From an uncultured Pelagibacteraceae bacterium (lineage in GTDB: Bacteria > Pseudomonadota > Alphaproteobacteria > Pelagibacterales > AG-422-B15), in NCBI GenBank assembly GCA_902622985.1, contig CACNSH010000002.1, positions 186,001 to 250,000 on the forward strand: DNA of 64,000 nt. Reading direction: 5' to 3'. The notes beneath the pieces were generated by a model. The model worked only from the letters and a program-made list of their open reading frames with translations. It was not told where the DNA came from and did not search any database. Below, piece after piece: positions 30,268 through 39,628 of the stretch (the stretch's first letter is position 1; each line of letters starts with the position of its first letter). The position numbers were made by a program, and so were the translations under genes.

Positions 30268-30897
30268 TTAATTCTTAATCGATATTTCCACTGCATCATA
30301 TATATTATTTCTATACTCTAATTTCGAGCTAAAATTTTGAGACAGATATTCCCCGGATTCTCTTACATGATCGAAATATTCAGCCATTTGATCTTTAAAA
30401 ATCCCAACATTATCAGCAAATACTACAGAATTTTTGACAATTATGCCCTTTGATTCCAAAAGTTTTAAATCCGAAAGATACTTTTTCTTCGCATGATCAA
30501 TAAATACAAAATCAGCATTGAAGTTTAATTTTGGTATTATTTCCTCAGCACTTCCGTGCATCAAGTTTACTTTATGATCTAGTCCAGCAAAGTTAATTAA
30601 TTCTTTCGCTATTTCTATAGAGTGAATGTCTGAGTCAATCGAAGTTAATTGACTTTTTTCTCCAATAGTTGATGAGATTAATACTGCTGAATATCCAATA
30701 AAAGTTCCTAACTCTATTACATTATTTGGTTTTGACTTTAAAAGATGATTTTTTAAAATTTCTCCTTTCTCTGGACCGACATTCATTAAGAACTGACCAC
30801 TTTCTAACACAAAATTATCTATTGTTTGCAGAATAGATTTCGGATTGTTTCTTTCAGCATTTGAAAAAACATAATCCAAAGTTTGTCGCATCAACAT
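30268..30897 (-). CDS. O-methyltransferase (catechol-OMT-like)
   Basis: 'NVIELGTFIGYSAVLIS', 'LTSIDSDIHSIEIAKELI', 'ADFVFIDHAKKKYLSDL'. Confidence 0.83.
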   Translation of the reverse strand: MLMRQTLDYVFSNAERNNPKSILQTIDNFVLESGQFLMNVGPEKGEILKNHLLKSKPNNVIELGTFIGYSAVLISSTIGEKSQLTSIDSDIHSIEIAKELINFAGLDHKVNLMHGSAEEIIPKLNFNADFVFIDHAKKKYLSDLKLLESKGIIVKNSVVFADNVGIFKDQMAEYFDHVRESGEYLSQNFSSKLEYRNNIYDAVEISIKN

Positions 30898-30900
30898 AAG

Positions 30901-31527
30901 TTATTTTAGTGGACTAGCGGCGCCCCAGTAATGATAGCTTAAAAATTTTGGTCCAGGAACATACATGCTGTCTATTTTATCTATTTTAAAATTAGCTTTC
31001 GTTATTTCATTTGGAATATCTACATCAAGATGACAACCGCCCGCTATCCTTTTTTGAATCCCGTTCATTCTTTTTTGCCATTTCAAAACATTTGAGTCAG
31101 GAGATTTGCCATGTTCAGAGAATAGAAATTTAGCGTTTGGTTTCATAACTCTGTTTATTTCAGACATAGCACTGTCTAAGCCAGGAATGGAACACATTGT
31201 GTAAGTGCTAATCACTGTATCAAATGAGTTATTATCGAAAGGTAACTCCTCAGCCTTAAGTTGTTGGATATTCAAATCTATATTGTTTAATTCTGCATTT
31301 TGTTTTGCTTTTTTCAACAATACGCCATCCGGCTCAACAGCAAACACCTCAGATACATTTGCTTTATTGTAATAATTGAAATTTAATCCTGAACCAATAC
31401 CTATTTCTAATACTCTACCAGACGCAAAGGGTATGACTTTTTCTCTTTGTTTTCTGAATGGTTTCATTTGCATCGCATAATTAATGAGATGCGGACAAAT
31501 ATATTTATCGTATAGTTTTTGCAGCAA
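30901..31527 (-). CDS. Class I SAM-dependent methyltransferase
   Basis: GRVLEIGIGSGLNFNYY, 'AEELPFDNNSFDTVISTYTMCSI'. Confidence 0.85.
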   Translation of the reverse strand: MLQKLYDKYICPHLINYAMQMKPFRKQREKVIPFASGRVLEIGIGSGLNFNYYNKANVSEVFAVEPDGVLLKKAKQNAELNNIDLNIQQLKAEELPFDNNSFDTVISTYTMCSIPGLDSAMSEINRVMKPNAKFLFSEHGKSPDSNVLKWQKRMNGIQKRIAGGCHLDVDIPNEITKANFKIDKIDSMYVPGPKFLSYHYWGAASPLK

Positions 31528-32553
31528 TTATTTTACACCTAATTTTTTTTGAATATCGCTTGATGAAGTTGTGTATCGAAATGTTAGCGTTTCATCTGGT
31601 CTAGCGCGTATAAAAGCTTTCTGTGCTGCTAGGGCGGCTTCATGAAAGCCTGATAGAATTAACTTTAGTTTACCTGGGTAATAAGAAATGTCTCCCATTG
31701 CAAATACTCCTGGTAAATTCGTTTCAAAATTTTCCGTATTTACCTCAATTTGTTTTTCATTCAAATTTAGGCCCCAATCATTAATGGGTCCTAGCTCCAT
31801 TTTAAGTCCATAAAAAATTAGGATTTCGTCACAATCTATAATTTTTTCATTTCCGTAATTATCTTTTATGATTGCATTTTCAACTCTATTACTGCCCTTA
31901 ACATCACTAATCTGATTTTTTGTAATCAAGTCAACTTGACCTTCTTTAACAAGTTGTTTCATTAAATTAACCGTGTGATTAGCTGCTTTAAACTCATCAC
32001 GTCTATGAACTAATGTTACATGAGAAGCAATTTTTGAAAGTTCAACAGTCCAGTCAAGCGCGCTATCACCTCCACCAAAAATTATAATTTTTTTATCTTT
32101 ATAAAAGTTTTTATCAGGTATCGAATATTGAATACCTTTATTTTCATATTTAGATACATTTTCAATTGGTGGTTTTCGTGGCTCGAATGAGCCAACGCCA
32201 CCAGCTATAAATATATTCGGAGTTTCAAAAACTTTATTGCCGGTAGTTTTAAGTTTCCATAAGTCGCCAGTATTTATTATTTCATCAATTCTTTCATTAA
32301 GGTGAAACGGCGTATTAAATGGCTTGATTTGTTTTTGTAAATTTTCAATTAATGATAATCCAGTACATTCTGGAAGCGCAGGTATATCGTAAATTGGTTT
32401 GTCTGGATATAACTCTGCACATTGTCCTCCAATTTTGTCAAGATTATCTACAACGTGACTATCAAGCCCTAATATACCTAACTCAAATACTGCAAACAGT
32501 CCCACAGGGCCCGCTCCAATTATTAGACAATCTGTCTTGATAGTTTCAGACAT
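31528..32553 (-). CDS. Ferredoxin/flavodoxin--NADP+ reductase, thioredoxin-reductase-like type
   Basis: CLIIGAGPVGLFAVFELGILGLDSHVVDNLDKIGGQCAELYPDKPIYDIPA; 'IFGGGDSALDWTVEL'. Confidence 0.9.
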   Translation of the reverse strand: MSETIKTDCLIIGAGPVGLFAVFELGILGLDSHVVDNLDKIGGQCAELYPDKPIYDIPALPECTGLSLIENLQKQIKPFNTPFHLNERIDEIINTGDLWKLKTTGNKVFETPNIFIAGGVGSFEPRKPPIENVSKYENKGIQYSIPDKNFYKDKKIIIFGGGDSALDWTVELSKIASHVTLVHRRDEFKAANHTVNLMKQLVKEGQVDLITKNQISDVKGSNRVENAIIKDNYGNEKIIDCDEILIFYGLKMELGPINDWGLNLNEKQIEVNTENFETNLPGVFAMGDISYYPGKLKLILSGFHEAALAAQKAFIRARPDETLTFRYTTSSSDIQKKLGVK

Positions 32554-32605
32554 ATATTTATTCCTTGTTATATGATAATAAATAATATTACTTATTGATT
32601 ATACA

Positions 32606-33205
32606 ATGATTTTATTGCGCAGATACCTATTATATTTTATTGCAGTAATATTGATTGCAGTGGCCTTTACTTATGCCTCTGCCAAGCTTTACGAAGAATT
32701 TGCATTTATCAAGAACGACAATTGGCAAATTTTGCCATCTCCAGGCGATAAAAACAGAGATATTTATACAAGGGCCGCTGTCGCAATGAGAGGAACATTT
32801 GCTTTGGCAAAGCCTGAGGCTGCATATTTCCATGCATTTAATGACATTGAAGAACTAGAATTACAAGGCAACTGCAATTATCATTTATTCGGAAACGATA
32901 TTGAATCTAGATGGTGGAGCATCACCGTCTACAATGAGGACGGTTATTTAGTTGAAAATAATGAAAAAATATATGCTTTAAATAGTGAAACAATTGATTT
33001 CAATATCGATGGCGGGTTCGATATTTATTTAACTAATGACAATAATTTTATTTCAAAAGTAGCTGATAAAAATTGGATGAGGACACCTAGTGATGAGAGT
33101 TTTTCTGTAGCATTAAGAATTTATCTACCAGGCGAAGAATATTTCTCAAAATTAAAAAGAGTGGATTTACCAGTTATTGAAAAATTGGAGTGTGGTGATG
33201 AGTAA
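32606..33205 (+). CDS. DUF1214-like membrane-anchored protein
   Basis: N-terminal TM; 'YTRAAVAMRGTFALAKPEAAYFHAF', 'RWWSITVYNEDGYLVEN'. Confidence 0.65.
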   Translation: MILLRRYLLYFIAVILIAVAFTYASAKLYEEFAFIKNDNWQILPSPGDKNRDIYTRAAVAMRGTFALAKPEAAYFHAFNDIEELELQGNCNYHLFGNDIESRWWSITVYNEDGYLVENNEKIYALNSETIDFNIDGGFDIYLTNDNNFISKVADKNWMRTPSDESFSVALRIYLPGEEYFSKLKRVDLPVIEKLECGDE

Positions 33206-33725
33206 TTTAGCAAAAAAATTATTTGCACTTGTGTTCATTGGGTTTTCTCTTCATCTAGTGATAATTTACTACACACCTAGTTTAATGATGAAGTTTATTG
33301 GCAGAAATTGGGAAGAGCAAAATATGATTAATAATTCTTTTGCTCGCGATTTACCTGACTCAGAATTTACTGAAGTTATAAGGCCAAGTGCTGACATACT
33401 TTATGGTGGATGTGCTTATGACGTTACCTACTTTCCATTAGTTATAGAAACTGAAGTACCCGAGTCTTACTGGTCGATATCATTCTTTTCAGAAAATACT
33501 GACAACTTTTCTACAATAAATGAAAATGCGCACAAAATTGGTAAGCTTAAAATTTATTTGTTTGGACCAAATTCTATGCCAACAAAGGTAAATGATGGGT
33601 TTATTGTTGTTTCCCCGTCTAATAAAGGCCTTATGTTAATGAGACAATTTATAGGAGATGGTTCTAAACTTGATAAATTAAATGAGATACAAAATAGTTT
33701 AGACTGTAAACTTGAGGGTTCTTAA
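33177..33725 (+). CDS. DUF1254-like membrane-anchored protein
   Basis: N-terminal TM; '[43 protein letters not shown]'; overlaps the upstream DUF1214-like gene. Confidence 0.6.
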   Translation: MKNWSVVMSNLAKKLFALVFIGFSLHLVIIYYTPSLMMKFIGRNWEEQNMINNSFARDLPDSEFTEVIRPSADILYGGCAYDVTYFPLVIETEVPESYWSISFFSENTDNFSTINENAHKIGKLKIYLFGPNSMPTKVNDGFIVVSPSNKGLMLMRQFIGDGSKLDKLNEIQNSLDCKLEGS

Positions 33726-34042
33726 AACTGTTTCTCAGGCATATTAACAACTAAACCGTCTAGCTCATCAGAGACAGTAATTTGACAACTTAACCTGCTG
33801 TTATCTTTAACGTCGAAAGCAAAATCCAGCATATCTTCCTCAGAGTCCTCTTTCGGAGGCAGTTTTTCTAACCATTCTTTTGCAACATATACATGACAGG
33901 TAGCACATGCACATGCACCACCACAATCTGCATCAATACCAGGTATTTTATTCTTGATCGCACCCTCCATGACAGTCAGCCCACTGCTAACATCAATTTC
34001 GTGCTCCGCACCACTAAATTCGATATATTTGATCTTTGCCAT
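33722..34042 (-). CDS. 2Fe-2S ferredoxin
   Basis: [17 protein letters not shown] and C-terminal 'SRLSCQITV'; start MAKIKYIEF at 34042 preferred to track start. Confidence 0.92.
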   Translation of the reverse strand: MAKIKYIEFSGAEHEIDVSSGLTVMEGAIKNKIPGIDADCGGACACATCHVYVAKEWLEKLPPKEDSEEDMLDFAFDVKDNSRLSCQITVSDELDGLVVNMPEKQF

Positions 34043-34097
34043 TGAGATTTTTTTAAGAATATTTAAAAATGCATTGCTTAAGGGGATCAAATACATC

Positions 34098-34140
34098 AAA
34101 AAAGCGCCAAAGCAAGAATTTTCTCACTTTAGCGCTTTTT
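34098..34140. terminator. Rho-independent terminator, potentially bidirectional
   Basis: AGCGCCAAAG (34103-34112) / CTTTAGCGCT (34127-34136), flanked by A-run and T-run. Confidence 0.8.
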
Positions 34141-34192
34141 CTGGGGCCGGTCGAACCCCGAAACGCATGAACGTCTCATTGCGAATGGTCAT
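34124..34192 (-). other. Candidate GC-rich short ORF/small RNA upstream of ferredoxin
   Basis: ATG...TGA reading MTIRNETFMRFGVRPAPEKALK; last codons lie in the terminator stem; locally much more GC-rich than surroundings. Confidence 0.35.
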
Positions 34193-34292
34193 TCTAGAAA
34201 GGTATTTTTTTGAAACAAGGGGTTATTTATGAAAAAAAGTTATCCACACGAATTAAGCACACTTATCCCCATTCAAACATTAACTTATTAAC

Positions 34293-35288
34293 ATGATATC
34301 AAAGCCGTATTTATTATTTCTTGGAGACGCAAAAGATGATTTGGCAATAAAGACTGCTGCGGGCGTTAATTACTGGCGTCCAGATTGGTGTATCGGTCAA
34401 ATGAGCCTTCCAAATGCCAAATCTAGCTTAGGTTTACAGGAAATGAGTATAGAAGAAGCTGTTAAGAATGGTGCAAAGACATTTGTTATTGGCGTGGTGA
34501 ATGCCGGGGGCGTTATGCCTGAAGAATGGAAATCAATTATAATTAATGCAATATCATCTGGAATGAATGTAGCCAGCGGAATGCATACAAAACTATCCTC
34601 GTTTAGTGAAATTGCAGAAGCGGCTGAAAGAAATAATGTTCAACTTCATGATTTACGGTTTAGTAATAAACAATTTCAGACAGGAAAAGGAATAAAACGA
34701 TCAGGCAAAAGACTCCTTACTGTTGGAACAGATTGTTCTGTGGGAAAGAAATATACAGCACTCGCAATTGAAAGTGCGATGCAGAGTAATCAAATAGATG
34801 CATCTTTCAAAGCAACTGGACAAACTGGAATCTTAATAGCAGAAAGTGGCATTGCAATTGATGCTATCGTTTCTGATTTTATCTCAGGAGCAGTCGAATG
34901 GTTATCACCTGACAATGATGATAATCACTGGGATATTATTGAAGGTCAGGGATCTCTGTTTCACCCTTCATTCGCAGGAGTTTCACTTGGATTGCTTCAT
35001 GGAAGCCAACCGGATGCATTTGTTGTATGTCATGAACCAACACGAACTAATATGAGGGGTGTGGATACACCTTTACCGAGCATCAGAGAGGTTATCGATC
35101 AGACAATACAAAATGGCAAGCTCACTAATAAGCAAATACAATGCATTGGCATCGCACTTAATACATCTAATTGTCAATCTGAGGCAAGTGATCATAAGGA
35201 CAGATTATCTAAAGAATATGGCTTACCATGTTTGGACCCTTTACAAGACAGCCTTGATCCATTCATTCAGATTATTGAAAAAATTTGA
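34293..35288 (+). CDS. dgcN: DUF1611 family protein, DgcN-like (D-glutamate N-acetyltransferase)
   Basis: 'LLTVGTDCSVGKKYTALAIESAM', 'IIEGQGSLFHPSFAGVSLGLLHGSQPDAFVVCHEP'; paired with enolase-superfamily gene. Confidence 0.78.
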   Translation: MISKPYLLFLGDAKDDLAIKTAAGVNYWRPDWCIGQMSLPNAKSSLGLQEMSIEEAVKNGAKTFVIGVVNAGGVMPEEWKSIIINAISSGMNVASGMHTKLSSFSEIAEAAERNNVQLHDLRFSNKQFQTGKGIKRSGKRLLTVGTDCSVGKKYTALAIESAMQSNQIDASFKATGQTGILIAESGIAIDAIVSDFISGAVEWLSPDNDDNHWDIIEGQGSLFHPSFAGVSLGLLHGSQPDAFVVCHEPTRTNMRGVDTPLPSIREVIDQTIQNGKLTNKQIQCIGIALNTSNCQSEASDHKDRLSKEYGLPCLDPLQDSLDPFIQIIEKI

Positions 35289-35295
35289 AACATTA

Positions 35296-36279
35296 ATGTC
35301 TAATATTCAGATAAAGCATATATCTTGGGACTTAAACAAATCATTTACTATTTCTAGAGGCTCTAAAACTACAGCCGAAACAATTGAAGTAAAGATAGAA
35401 AGTAATAATTTTTATGGTTATGGCGAATGTGTTCCTTATAAAAGGTATGATGAAACTATTGATAGCGTAACTTCGGAAATTTACAAATTAAAACCAGATA
35501 TTGAACAAGGTAATATCAACTTAACTAATCTCGATAGTTTCTTAAAAAATGGGGCAGCAAGAAATGCAATAGACTGTGCGATGTGGGATCTCGAATGTAA
35601 GATGAAAAATACTTCGATTTGGAAATTAATGGGAGTAACAAAGCCAACTACATTACCTGGTAGCTATACCGTAGTTTTAGATGAGCCAGAAAAAATGATA
35701 GAGGACGTTAGTAATCATCAAGAATTTCCAACATTAAAATTAAAAGTTAATAAAAACAATCTTCACGAAATCTTAACAAAAACAAGAGAGCTTTCTCCAA
35801 ATAAAGTAATAATCGTTGATGCTAACGAGGCATTCAATATAGATGACTTAAAATCAAACGCTGATTTATTTGTAAAAACAAAGATTGATTTAATAGAACA
35901 ACCACTGTTATCTAAAAATGACAATGAGTTAAAAGGATTAAATTTTCCTGTTTCTATATGTGCAGATGAGTCATTTCATGACAGTTCTGATTTGGCAAAA
36001 ATGGCTCATAAATATAATACGATAAATATTAAACTCGACAAAACTGGCGGCCTTTCAGAAGCAGTAAAAATAGTCAAAGAAGCAAAAAAGTTAGATCTAA
36101 ATATCATGCTTGGATGCATGGTCTCCAGTTCCTTATCAATGTTGCCGTTACTACCGCTATATGAACACGCAGATTTTATAGATCTCGATGGACCTTGCTT
36201 TATAGCTAATGATAGAAAAAATGGACTTATTTATGAAAACGGTATGATGCTAGTTAAGGAAGATCTTTGTTGGGGTTAA
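35296..36279 (+). CDS. dgcA: Enolase-superfamily racemase/epimerase, DgcA-like (N-acetyl-D-Glu racemase / dipeptide epimerase)
   Basis: 'FTISRGSKTTAETIEVKI', 'LKLKVNK', 'IVDANEAF', 'LIEQPL', 'CADES', 'NIKLDKTGG'. Start MSNIQIKH at 35296 (track ORF starts inside dgcN). Confidence 0.8.
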   Translation: MSNIQIKHISWDLNKSFTISRGSKTTAETIEVKIESNNFYGYGECVPYKRYDETIDSVTSEIYKLKPDIEQGNINLTNLDSFLKNGAARNAIDCAMWDLECKMKNTSIWKLMGVTKPTTLPGSYTVVLDEPEKMIEDVSNHQEFPTLKLKVNKNNLHEILTKTRELSPNKVIIVDANEAFNIDDLKSNADLFVKTKIDLIEQPLLSKNDNELKGLNFPVSICADESFHDSSDLAKMAHKYNTINIKLDKTGGLSEAVKIVKEAKKLDLNIMLGCMVSSSLSMLPLLPLYEHADFIDLDGPCFIANDRKNGLIYENGMMLVKEDLCWG

Positions 36280-36280
36280 A

Positions 36281-36466
36281 CTATTTTTCCGCTTTTGGTG
36301 TAAAGATTTTCTTTCCATTGTAAGTGCCGGTTGTCATATCAACATGATGAGAAAGTCTCATTTCACCAGACTCTTTATCTTCAATAAAATTTTTTCCCTT
36401 TAGACGTAAATGAGATCTTCTCATACCTCTTTTAGAATTCGATATCTTACTCTTTGGGACAGCCAT
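36281..36466 (-). CDS. rpmF: 50S ribosomal protein L32
   Basis: MAVPKSKISNSKRGMRRSHLRLK...CXXC-less bL32. Confidence 0.95.
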   Translation of the reverse strand: MAVPKSKISNSKRGMRRSHLRLKGKNFIEDKESGEMRLSHHVDMTTGTYNGKKIFTPKAEK

Positions 36467-36477
36467 TTTATTTTCCT

Positions 36478-36942
36478 TTATAATTTAGTTGGATTTGGTT
36501 CATCTCCGTAAACTTCATCAGGATCAAAAACTTTTTCTTCTGTGGTGAACCTTAATCCGGACTTATTTGCAGTATCTTCTAAGTCAATTTCACGGTAAAA
36601 ACAAGACTTATAACCAACATGACAACTAGCGCCATTTTTTCCTATATCAACCTTCAAACAAAGGGCATCTTGATCATCATCAATTAGGATTTCCTTTACT
36701 TTTTGAGTATATCCACTTTTAGCTCCTTTATGCCATAATGCATTTTGACTTCTGCTAAAGTAGAAAGCTTCTTTTGTTGTAATAGTTTTTTCAAGTGCCT
36801 CTTCATTCATAAAACCTGTCATTAAAATTTCATTAGTTCTATAGTCAACTGTTGTAACAACTATCAAACCATTATCATCGAATTTAGGGGCTAGTTCATT
36901 GCTCTCTTCAACTTGTTGTACTGATTGTCTTTTCTTAAACAT
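36478..36942 (-). CDS. hisI: Phosphoribosyl-AMP cyclohydrolase
   Basis: 'MTGFMNEEALEKTITTKEAFYFSRSQNALWHKGAKSG', 'GASCHVGYKSCFYR'. Confidence 0.94.
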   Translation of the reverse strand: MFKKRQSVQQVEESNELAPKFDDNGLIVVTTVDYRTNEILMTGFMNEEALEKTITTKEAFYFSRSQNALWHKGAKSGYTQKVKEILIDDDQDALCLKVDIGKNGASCHVGYKSCFYREIDLEDTANKSGLRFTTEEKVFDPDEVYGDEPNPTKL

Positions 36943-37016
36943 AATTTATACTTGTCAAATAATTTAGGGTGGGTTTAACTTAAAAAATTAAATAATTCAA
37001 TTAATTAAACATAAAT

Positions 37017-37514
37017 ATGACAAACAATAAAGATCCTATAAAACCTGTCAGAGCCCAAGGCGCTAGGACAACGTTTTTCCCTCCTTATGCCCTAATGATT
37101 GGGTTGATAGCATCAAGCCTCCTTGACAGTTTTTTTATACATTTGCCTCTCTTTAAAGGAAGTATGATAGTTTTAATCATCGGATTAATTATTGCTGTTT
37201 CCTCTTTTTTAATGGCTATTTACACCTTAAAAATATTTTCTGACAATGAAGAAAACCCTCACCCAAAATCAGTTCAAAATCAATTGTTTGTTGGTGGAAC
37301 ATTCAAATATTCAAGAAATCCAATTTACTTAGCAATGGTAATAATTCTATTAAGTTGCGGACTAGCATTCAACTCGTGGTGGTATGTAATTAGTGCGGCT
37401 ATATCAATACCACTATTGACTTATGGAGTAATAATTCCAGAGGAAAAATATCTTGAAAAAGAATTCGGAAATGTTTACTTAGACTACAAGAAGTCCGTCA
37501 GAAGATGGCTTTGA
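37017..37514 (+). CDS. Isoprenylcysteine carboxyl methyltransferase/PEMT-family membrane protein
   Basis: 'GTFKYSRNPIYLAMVIILLS', 'EEKYLEKEFGNVYLDYKKSVRRWL'. Confidence 0.85.
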   Translation: MTNNKDPIKPVRAQGARTTFFPPYALMIGLIASSLLDSFFIHLPLFKGSMIVLIIGLIIAVSSFLMAIYTLKIFSDNEENPHPKSVQNQLFVGGTFKYSRNPIYLAMVIILLSCGLAFNSWWYVISAAISIPLLTYGVIIPEEKYLEKEFGNVYLDYKKSVRRWL

Positions 37515-37536
37515 AATAACTTCATAAATTTTAAAT

Positions 37537-38766
37537 ATGTATAGTTTGCTTAAGGGAACGTGGGCCTTATTTTTTGGTGTTGCAATGATAATGCTTGCTA
37601 ATGGGCTTCAAGGTAGCTTGATTGGAGTCAGAGCGGCAATCGAAGGGTACTCCGCTGCATCAGCAGGCATAATACTTACTGGATATTATGCTGGATTCTT
37701 ATCTGGAGCCCTCTTGATACCCCGTCGCATAAAAAGTGTTGGACATGTAAGAATGTTTGCAGCTCTTGCATCAATTGCTTCTATCTCAATTCTCTTGCAT
37801 TCAATTCATGTAAGTTTCTTTGGATGGTTTTTAATGCGTTTTATATCTGGAATGTGTTTTGTAGGCATGTACACCGTTGCAGAAAGTTGGATCAATGACC
37901 TTTCGGAAAATAATAATAGAGGTAAAGCCTTATCTATTTATATGATGGTTAGTATGGGTGGAAGTGCAGTAGGTCAGTTATTTCTGAATTTAGCAAATCC
38001 AGAAACCGCATCTTTATTCATGCTCGTTTCAATTCTAATTTCCATATCTCTCGTGCCAATATTAATTGTTGTAAGTAAACAGCCAGATTTCAGTGTTACT
38101 GAGTTTTTAAATGTCAGACAGCTTTATGAAGCATCGCCTCTTGGAGTAATTGCCGCTATGATGACGGGTTTGGCTCATGGAACTCTTTGGGGTATCGGAA
38201 CCATATATGGTTTAAAAAGTGGACTATCAATTGAGCAAGTATCAATTTTTATGTTTACATTTATTATTGGAGGAGCATTAAATCAGTATCTTATCGGCTA
38301 TTTATCAGATACATATGACAGAAGAACAATTATAGTAATTGTTGCTTTTTTAGCAGGTATCTTCTCTATTTTGGCTGTAATTTTCGGTAATACTTTTTCT
38401 GTTCTCGTAGCAATTACTTTCATATTTGGAGGTCTGACTGTGCCTCTTTATGCACTTTCGATTGCACATACAAATGACTTTTTGTCAAAAAGAGAGATGG
38501 TTGCAGCAAGCTCAGGGCTTCAACTAGCAGGAGGCATAGGCCTTACAATTGGACCTATCTTGGGAGGGCTGGCAATCGATATAATTGGAGCTTCAGGTTT
38601 TTGGATATATTTATTCCTAATTCACGCAAGCCTAGGTTTGTTTGGGATATACAGAATGACTATCAGAACTGCTGTTCCACTAGAGGATCAAGGAAGCACT
38701 GTGCTTGTAAGCAGTAGAGCTTCGCCTGTTTCTATGGAATTGTATCCGGACGCTGAAGAGGATTAA
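37537..38766 (+). CDS. MFS transporter (YcaD-like)
   Basis: 12-TM pattern; 'MRFISGMCFVGMYTVAESWINDLSENNNRGKALSIYM'. Confidence 0.85.
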   Translation: MYSLLKGTWALFFGVAMIMLANGLQGSLIGVRAAIEGYSAASAGIILTGYYAGFLSGALLIPRRIKSVGHVRMFAALASIASISILLHSIHVSFFGWFLMRFISGMCFVGMYTVAESWINDLSENNNRGKALSIYMMVSMGGSAVGQLFLNLANPETASLFMLVSILISISLVPILIVVSKQPDFSVTEFLNVRQLYEASPLGVIAAMMTGLAHGTLWGIGTIYGLKSGLSIEQVSIFMFTFIIGGALNQYLIGYLSDTYDRRTIIVIVAFLAGIFSILAVIFGNTFSVLVAITFIFGGLTVPLYALSIAHTNDFLSKREMVAASSGLQLAGGIGLTIGPILGGLAIDIIGASGFWIYLFLIHASLGLFGIYRMTIRTAVPLEDQGSTVLVSSRASPVSMELYPDAEED

Positions 38767-38767
38767 T

Positions 38768-39628
38768 TTAAATAGACTTCAACCAATTATCTATATTTTC
38801 ACTTATTTCGTCAGGTGAGTCTTCTTGAACAAAATGGTTGCCTTTTACAGTTGCTTCGGATTGATTTTTAAATTTTCTGCAAAATTCAATTAGTGGCTTT
38901 GGCATTAAACGGCCTGGCTCTGCAATGATTAAAAGTTTTGGTATTTCTGTCTCCATCATGAAAGATAGATTTTTTTTAACTTCTTCATGGACGTGCTTTG
39001 GTTCTTTATCAATTGGTATTTGTCGCGGCCAGTCCAAAGTTGGTCTTCTATCCTCCCCAGGATTAAGAAACGGTTTTCTATAAACAGCCATAGTTTCTTC
39101 ACTTAGAGGAGTAATTGGATCTGTTCCCAACATTTTTTCGACAAAGAAATTTTCTTCTAAAACCTTTTTGTCACCTTTTTCGGACCTTAGCATCATAAAT
39201 AAACTTTTAAGCGGTTCTTGCATTTCTTCAGATTTAATTGGCGCAATAACTGTTTCAAAATAACATATGCCTCTTACTTTATCTGAATTCTCTCTCGCCC
39301 ATTTAATACTTAATGGTCCTCCCCAGTCTTGTCCTACCAAGGTAATTTTTTCATTTAAATTTAGACTTTTTATTAATTCAGATAAGTATTCAAAATGAGT
39401 GTCAAATGTATAAGTCATATGACCAGGATTATCTAACTTATCAGAGTCACCCATACCAATCATATCTGCCGCAATACATCTGTAACCACTATTTAAGTTT
39501 TTAATAATATTTCTATACAAATAGGATGAGCTTGGGTTTCCATGAAAGAAGATTATTGGATCACCTGTACCAACATCGACATATGCAATTTTTTTATTTT
39601 TATGAGTAAAAAATTTTTTTTCTGTCAT
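38768..39628 (-). CDS. Haloalkane dehalogenase-like alpha/beta hydrolase
   Basis: FFHGNPSSSYLYRNII, 'DMIGMGDSDK', nucleophile VGQDWGGPL, 'CYFETVIAP', 'GNHFVQEDSPDEI'. Confidence 0.83.
   Translation of the reverse strand: MTEKKFFTHKNKKIAYVDVGTGDPIIFFHGNPSSSYLYRNIIKNLNSGYRCIAADMIGMGDSDKLDNPGHMTYTFDTHFEYLSELIKSLNLNEKITLVGQDWGGPLSIKWARENSDKVRGICYFETVIAPIKSEEMQEPLKSLFMMLRSEKGDKKVLEENFFVEKMLGTDPITPLSEETMAVYRKPFLNPGEDRRPTLDWPRQIPIDKEPKHVHEEVKKNLSFMMETEIPKLLIIAEPGRLMPKPLIEFCRKFKNQSEATVKGNHFVQEDSPDEISENIDNWLKSI

Noticed and set aside
34141-34200. GGTCGAACCCC / GGGGTTCGACC resembling a tRNA T-arm or part of a permuted tmRNA
   Set aside because: No acceptor, D or anticodon arms could be matched around it; kept only as an sORF/sRNA candidate.
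34240-34270. TTATCCACA (DnaA-box consensus) plus TTATCCCC in an AT-rich gap; possible oriC
   Set aside because: About one such 9-mer is expected by chance in 64 kb of this composition on both strands; no cluster of boxes, no oriC-type neighbours (dnaA, hemE, parAB, gidA), no gene-strand switch.
36281-36466. bL32 lacking Zn-ribbon Cys
   Set aside because: Cys-less L32 is common in alphaproteobacteria; ordinary.
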